Assembly: GCF_022953055.1 (NCBI RefSeq)
Contig: NZ_JALJEJ010000009.1
Coordinates: 117,846 to 181,845 of the forward strand
Length of the DNA: 64,000 nucleotides
Origin: Mucilaginibacter straminoryzae
Lineage (GTDB): Bacteria; Bacteroidota; Bacteroidia; Sphingobacteriales; Sphingobacteriaceae
Direction of reading: 5' to 3'
Part shown: in pieces, positions 60,463 through 64,000 of the stretch
Numbering within the stretch: position 1 is the first letter of the stretch
Layout of the letters: every line of letters begins with the position of its first letter
The notes under the pieces: model-generated
What the model saw: the letters and a program-made list of their open reading frames with translations, nothing else
The model's database searches: none
What the model was told of the DNA's origin: nothing
Position numbers and translations under genes: made by a program

Positions 60463-61227
60463 TTACGCCTCCCGCCATTCCTTCCCGGTCAGGTTGATGA
60501 AGACATCTTCCAGGTTGGCCTGCTTTACTTCCTTTTTACGCTCGAAGCCCGAGGCAACCAGCTTATCAATAAAGTTATCGGGCGTATCAATACCAATCAC
60601 ATGGCCGGCATCTACGAAGGCAACGCGGTCGCAAAGCACCTCGGCTTCGTCCATGTAGTGGGTGGTAATTACTACGGTGGTGCCCTGCTTGCGGATCTCG
60701 CGGATCAGATCCCAAAGGTTACGGCGAGCCTGAGGATCGAGCCCGGTAGTAGGTTCGTCCAGGAAAATTACGCGGGGATTGTTGATCAGCGTAGTGGCGA
60801 TAGAAAAACGTTGTTTCTGCCCCCCAGAAAGGTCTTTGTACTTTGCTTTGGCCTTATCCGTCAGCGCGACTTTAGCCAGCATGTCCATGGCGTTTACCTT
60901 TACACCGTAAAGGCCAGAAAACAAGGTAATCAGTTCGCTCAGGTTTAGGTTGGGGTAGTAACCGGCCGCCTGCAATTGCACGCCGATGCGTTGTTTGATA
61001 TCATCTGCGTCCTTATCAATACTAAAACCATCTACCCATACCTCACCGGAAGTTTTATCGCGAAGGGTTTCAATAATTTCGAGGGTAGTAGTTTTACCTG
61101 CACCGTTTGGGCCTAAAAGGCCGAATATCTCGCCTTCGTAAACCTCGAAGCTGATATCTTTAACGGCTGTAAAATCATCATACTGTTTTACCAGGTTTCT
61201 AACTGTAATAATAGGTTGAGCTGCCAT
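60463..61227 (-). CDS. ABC transporter ATP-binding protein
   Basis: 254 residues. Walker A GLLGPNGAGKTTTLEII, Q-loop, signature DLSGGQKQRFSIA, Walker B VIFLDEPTTGLDPQARRNLWDLI, and switch His in VVITTHYMDEAEVLCDRV. Partner of the ABC-2 permease at 58840-59982, from which it is separated by the four-helix-bundle gene. Confidence 0.94.
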   Translation of the reverse strand: MAAQPIITVRNLVKQYDDFTAVKDISFEVYEGEIFGLLGPNGAGKTTTLEIIETLRDKTSGEVWVDGFSIDKDADDIKQRIGVQLQAAGYYPNLNLSELITLFSGLYGVKVNAMDMLAKVALTDKAKAKYKDLSGGQKQRFSIATTLINNPRVIFLDEPTTGLDPQARRNLWDLIREIRKQGTTVVITTHYMDEAEVLCDRVAFVDAGHVIGIDTPDNFIDKLVASGFERKKEVKQANLEDVFINLTGKEWREA

Positions 61228-61383
61228 TGCCTAAAAATAGCCAATTCATGCTGAACTTATCATGAATTTTCGGCAAACAACAGCTATTTTACGGTAAGAA
61301 ACTGGAAGCGAACGGCAGAACCTATGAAAAGCAACCTTTCCCTAATACGGAAAGGCTTGAATATTACCGCTTACATCCCTTGG

Positions 61384-61512
61384 GGAACAGCAGCACTTTC
61401 GAGATCGGAAACCGCCGGACCGTTGATAACTTTCCCTGGCAGGTGAAACGCGACTCGTGGCAGGGGCAATCAAAAGACTTTTCGTCGTTGTTCCGTTGAT
61501 TGAAAGTCCATT
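61384..61512 (-). pseudogene. Remnant of a Rieske [2Fe-2S] domain gene
   Basis: On the minus strand one frame reads NNDEKSFDCPCHESRFTCQG (second half of the Rieske cluster motif, CPCHGS type). After a one-base shift the next frame continues KVINGPAVSDLESAA and ends at a stop. Together these form the typical C-terminal end of Rieske-containing oxidoreductases (CPCHGSRF...GKVINGPA). The first ligand pair (CTHLGC) and start are missing, so it is a decayed fragment. Confidence 0.7.
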
Positions 61513-61576
61513 GACTACTCCATTCAATCTTCGCAATCGTTTGCAAGGTTTCCGCCGGAAGTCGCTTCAAATAATA

Positions 61577-61606
61577 TTGGCGCTTATTTCTTTTTTTTTA
61601 GCTTTG
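61577..61606 (+). promoter_or_regulatory. Consensus promoter of sucD
   Basis: TTG (61577-61579), 19-base spacer, TAGCTTTG (61599-61606); ATG 20 bases downstream. Confidence 0.8.
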
Positions 61607-61626
61607 CCTCTGAAAAATGAAAAACC

Positions 61627-62508
61627 ATGAGTGTTCTCGTAAATAAAGATTCAAAAGTTATAGTTCAGGGTTTTACCGGTAACGAAGGCACCTACCATGC
61701 TTCGCAGATGATCGAGTACGGAACCCAGGTTGTTGGTGGTGTAACGCCGGGCAAAGGCGGTCAGCAGCACCTGGAAAGACCGGTTTTTAACACCGTTAAA
61801 GACGCTGTTGACCAAACCGGCGCTGATGTATCTATCATCTTTGTACCTCCGGCATTCGCTGCAGATGCAATTATGGAAGCGGCGGAAGCGGGTATTAAAG
61901 TAATTGTTTGTATCACCGAAGGTATCCCGACCAAGGACATGATCCAGGTGAAAGAATATCTGAAAGACAAGGACGCTCGCCTGATCGGCCCGAACTGCCC
62001 TGGTGTCATTACTGCTGATGAGGCTAAGATTGGTATCATGCCTGGCTTTATCTTCAAAAAAGGTAACATCGGTGTGGTTTCAAAATCTGGTACTTTAACT
62101 TACGAAGCGGTTGATCAAGTGGTTAAAGCCGGTATGGGTATCACTACCGCTATCGGTATCGGTGGCGACCCAATCATTGGTACACCTACCAAAGAAGCGG
62201 TTGAACTGTTAATGAACGATCCTGAAACTCATGGTATCATCATGATCGGCGAGATCGGCGGCGGCATGGAAGCGGAAGCTGCCCGCTGGATTAAAGATAA
62301 CGGCACCAAGCCTGTTGTAGGTTTCATTGCCGGCCAAACTGCGCCTCCGGGACGCCGTATGGGTCACGCCGGTGCAATCGTAGGTGGCGCTGACGATACT
62401 GCTGCTGCTAAAATGAAAATTATGGCAGAGTGTGGTATCCGCGTAGTGCAATCACCAGCTGAGATTGGCGCTGCTATGGCAGAAGAAATGGCCAAGTTGG
62501 GCAAGTAA
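61627..62508 (+). CDS. sucD: Succinate-CoA ligase alpha subunit
   Basis: 293 residues. With SucC it interconverts succinyl-CoA and succinate plus ATP/GTP in the TCA cycle. CoA-binding Rossmann part (VIVQGFTGNEGTYHASQMIEYGTQVVGGVTPGKGG), GPNCPGVITADEAKIGIMPG, SKSGTLTYEAVDQ, GIGGDPIIGT and the phospho-His loop APPGRRMGHAGAIVGG. sucC is not next to it. Own consensus promoter and terminator, so monocistronic. Confidence 0.98.
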   Translation: MSVLVNKDSKVIVQGFTGNEGTYHASQMIEYGTQVVGGVTPGKGGQQHLERPVFNTVKDAVDQTGADVSIIFVPPAFAADAIMEAAEAGIKVIVCITEGIPTKDMIQVKEYLKDKDARLIGPNCPGVITADEAKIGIMPGFIFKKGNIGVVSKSGTLTYEAVDQVVKAGMGITTAIGIGGDPIIGTPTKEAVELLMNDPETHGIIMIGEIGGGMEAEAARWIKDNGTKPVVGFIAGQTAPPGRRMGHAGAIVGGADDTAAAKMKIMAECGIRVVQSPAEIGAAMAEEMAKLGK

Positions 62509-62516
62509 TTATTAGA

Positions 62517-62544
62517 AGCAAGAACCAAGAGACAAGAATCAAGA
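62517..62544 (+). repeat. Heptamer array after the sucD stop codon
   Basis: Four units AGCAAGA, ACCAAGA, GACAAGA, ATCAAGA (NNCAAGA), eight bases after the stop; same unit, copy number and orientation relative to the gene as behind uvrA. Confidence 0.8.
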
Positions 62545-62566
62545 CTTGTTTCTTGTTATGATATAG

Positions 62567-62595
62567 ATCCCGTTCTGACAAGAGCGGGATTTTTT
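62567..62595 (+). terminator. sucD terminator
   Basis: 10-bp stem with one G-T pair (62567-62576 with 62581-62590), GACA loop, T6 tail. Confidence 0.85.
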
Positions 62596-62638
62596 GTGGG
62601 CATTGGTTTGGTGGTAAGCGGAGCGCGGGAAGCGTTAA

Positions 62639-62784
62639 GAATTCCCCTCTTGAGAGGGGTTAGGGATGTGTCGTTTCAAATTCGAAATTGAACTGTCGTC
62701 CTGAACTATGTCCCCCTTGTCGAAGCGTTATTCGGGATCTCTCGTGATTATTTATAAGAGATGCCGAAACGAGTTCGGCATGAC
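62639..62784. repeat. Adjacent R2 and R1 dispersed repeats
   Basis: R2 palindrome CCCCTCTTGAGAGGGGTTAG (62639-62673), then an R1-type imperfect palindrome with TGTCGAAGCG...GAGTTCGGCATGAC (62697-62784). No gene. Confidence 0.7.
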
Positions 62785-62800
62785 TTGGTCCCAGGATCGC

Positions 62801-63709
62801 CTATTCATTCTTCATATACTTTGCTATGCCGGGCGCGGGTTTCCAGGCGCTTTTTGGTTCGTAGTAATGCCATAGCAGCGCCGATATTTTCTGGATCAGC
62901 AAATGGGTTTCATTATCCTCCGTCCAGCGGCGGTCTTTAATATTTTTTGTCATTACAGAAAATACATAATCGCCGTGGGGTGCGTTAACTAAAACCGTTT
63001 CAGACTTGGCATCGTCAACTGAGCCTTGTTTAGAGGCGGCCTGCACATAAGGTGGTATTTGCGATAGCGCGCCGCTGTCCCAGTAAATTCTTACTAAGGT
63101 GCGGTACATCCGCTCACTGGCAGCTTCGCTTACCGCCTGCCCGTTATGAATCATGGTAAACAGCCGGGCCATTTCGTAGGGCGAACTTACGCCCCAACCG
63201 AATTGTTTCCTGAAACTCTCCCTGCCAACCGTACGGGAGTTTACACGCAATGCTTTAAAGCCATTTTGATCGAGCCAGTTATTGATATATTCCCCGCCTA
63301 CCAGTTTCTGTAGCCAAAGGCTGGCCGTGTTATCACTCATGGTGATCATCAGCATGGTTACTTTGCTCAGTTGTATGGTATCGCCATTTTTGAACGAACC
63401 TAAAATATCTTCGCCGGGGTAAAGCAGCGAATCCCGGTATACCAGTTTCTGATTATACTGAAGTTCTCCCTTCTCGATCTTATCCATTGTTCCGGCCAGG
63501 ATACTCACTTTAATCATACTTGCCGTTGGGAAAAGCGTATCCGCATTGATCGCAGCAGTTTTGCCGGTTTTCAAGTTCTGCACATAAATACCCACCTGTC
63601 CGCCGAAATCGTTTACGGCTTCCTGTAACTGAGCGGTAAGCTTTTTATCTGCCTGGGCGAAAGCAGACGCGGTGGCAAAACAAAAAAGGCAAAGTAATAA
63701 TCGTTTCAT
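62801..63709 (-). CDS. Class-A beta-lactamase-like serine hydrolase
   Basis: 302 residues with a signal peptide (cleavage after ASAFAQ). Active-site motifs: SMIK (SxxK) in FPTASMIKVSIL and SDN in MITMSDNTASLWL; the third motif reads KQGS in place of KTG, and no obvious catalytic ExxxN loop equivalent was found, so beta-lactamase activity is uncertain. ATG 63709 was chosen because it gives the signal peptide. No neighbouring regulator of the AmpR or BlaI type. Confidence 0.85.
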   Translation of the reverse strand: MKRLLLCLFCFATASAFAQADKKLTAQLQEAVNDFGGQVGIYVQNLKTGKTAAINADTLFPTASMIKVSILAGTMDKIEKGELQYNQKLVYRDSLLYPGEDILGSFKNGDTIQLSKVTMLMITMSDNTASLWLQKLVGGEYINNWLDQNGFKALRVNSRTVGRESFRKQFGWGVSSPYEMARLFTMIHNGQAVSEAASERMYRTLVRIYWDSGALSQIPPYVQAASKQGSVDDAKSETVLVNAPHGDYVFSVMTKNIKDRRWTEDNETHLLIQKISALLWHYYEPKSAWKPAPGIAKYMKNE

Positions 63710-64000
63710 AGTATACATAGATGAAACAGCAATGTAAGAAATACTTGTAACTAAAGCGACAATTCGTCTGAACAATGTCACCCTTGTTGAAGGGTTGTTT
63801 TGCGAACACCTCCCTTACCCTTCCAAAGGGGAGGGAGGTACTTACTAACTATCGTGCGCATTTATAATGCGTGCGTAACAATTTGCGACGATTGAATCGT
63901 CCCACCTTCTAATGCTCGCGTTACAAACGCGCGCAAGTGGATGAGATGCTTCGACAAGCTCAGCATGACAAGGTGGATAATATTTAAATAATTTGTCACC
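63710..64000. other. Terminal gap with dispersed repeats
   Basis: R2-like segment CCTCCCTTACCCTTCCAAAG (63808-63837) and R1-like CTTCGACAAGCTCAGCATGACA (63950-63971); otherwise nothing recognised before the window ends. Confidence 0.55.

Larger units (their letters stand above)
61228..61626. other. 399-base gap with a gene remnant and the sucD promoter
   Basis: Holds the Rieske remnant (about 61385-61570) and the sucD promoter (61577-61606). Bases 61228-61357 show nothing I can interpret. Confidence 0.6.

Noticed and set aside
61266..61497. Open plus-strand frame in the Rieske remnant region
   Set aside because: No start codon and no family; the antisense Rieske signature explains the sequence better.
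1..64000. tRNA, rRNA, riboswitch or CRISPR elements
   Set aside because: None was recognised by eye on either strand; a covariance-model search could still find small RNAs I cannot see.

Overview
The window looks like an ordinary housekeeping stretch of chromosome from a Bacteroidota species, most likely a Sphingobacteriaceae member of the Mucilaginibacter/Pedobacter type. Reasons: promoters of the TTG-N19-TAnnTTTG kind, almost no Shine-Dalgarno sequences, bacillithiol genes (bshA, ytxJ), an OstA-like LPS-transport protein, paired FKBP isomerases, DUF2911 and DUF2490 proteins, a four-helix-bundle (23S IVS family) gene and an NTE-style MutL. The genus is inferred from protein families, not from a marker gene. 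No rRNA, tRNA, CRISPR array, insertion sequence, phage or replication origin was seen.

Layout. 1-4756 (minus): nrnA, two FKBP prolyl isomerases, tatD and the start of an asparaginase, probably one transcription unit. 4849-5679: ndk and a small membrane protein. 5666-7049 (minus): dciA-recF. 7134-11318 (plus): TPR protein-ribH, a 36-residue mini-lipoprotein, ytxJ, lipA, and an ECF sigma/anti-sigma pair. 11442-18164: nnr, two tandem DUF2911 genes, uvrA, lytic transglycosylase. 18397-25888: RsuA-type pseudouridine synthase with a repeat-rich tail, ABC permease, lactonase, lipocalin-like lipoprotein, bshA, zinc-ribbon protein. 25902-36872: serine hydrolase with an orphan GH3 C-terminal domain, amidohydrolase, mutL, two rhomboids, EEP-family hydrolase, cysS, SnoaL-like protein. 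36955-48588: moxR, SurA-like isomerase, rdgB, OstA-like protein, tilS, TPR, Nif3-like, carA. 48788-63709: panB, RluA-type synthase, yiaK-like dehydrogenase, dicarboxylate symporter, leuS, DUF2490, an ABC-2 exporter interrupted by a four-helix-bundle gene, sucD and a class-A-like serine hydrolase.

Themes. Cell-envelope folding and turnover (FKBPs, SurA, OstA, transglycosylase, rhomboids), DNA repair (recF, uvrA, mutL, tatD), translation fidelity (cysS, leuS, tilS, pseudouridine synthases, rdgB) and low-molecular-weight thiol metabolism (bshA, ytxJ) dominate.

The unusual material is mostly not in the genes. (1) leuS carries two in-frame copies of the same palindromic repeat family that litters the intergenic regions, plus an AT-rich segment before its KMSKS loop. 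(2) Degenerate 7- or 8-base periodic arrays sit directly after stop codons (uvrA, sucD, leuS, moxR, the SnoaL-like gene, the ABC ATPase, the four-helix-bundle gene); two of them form inverted arrays around the four-helix-bundle gene. (3) Four genes (tatD, lipA, cysS, tilS) have a -7 box ending only 4-5 bases before the ATG and are probably leaderless. (4) A Rieske iron-sulphur gene remnant lies upstream of sucD. (5) Two unlisted mini-proteins, one with a CPAYG motif, are proposed.
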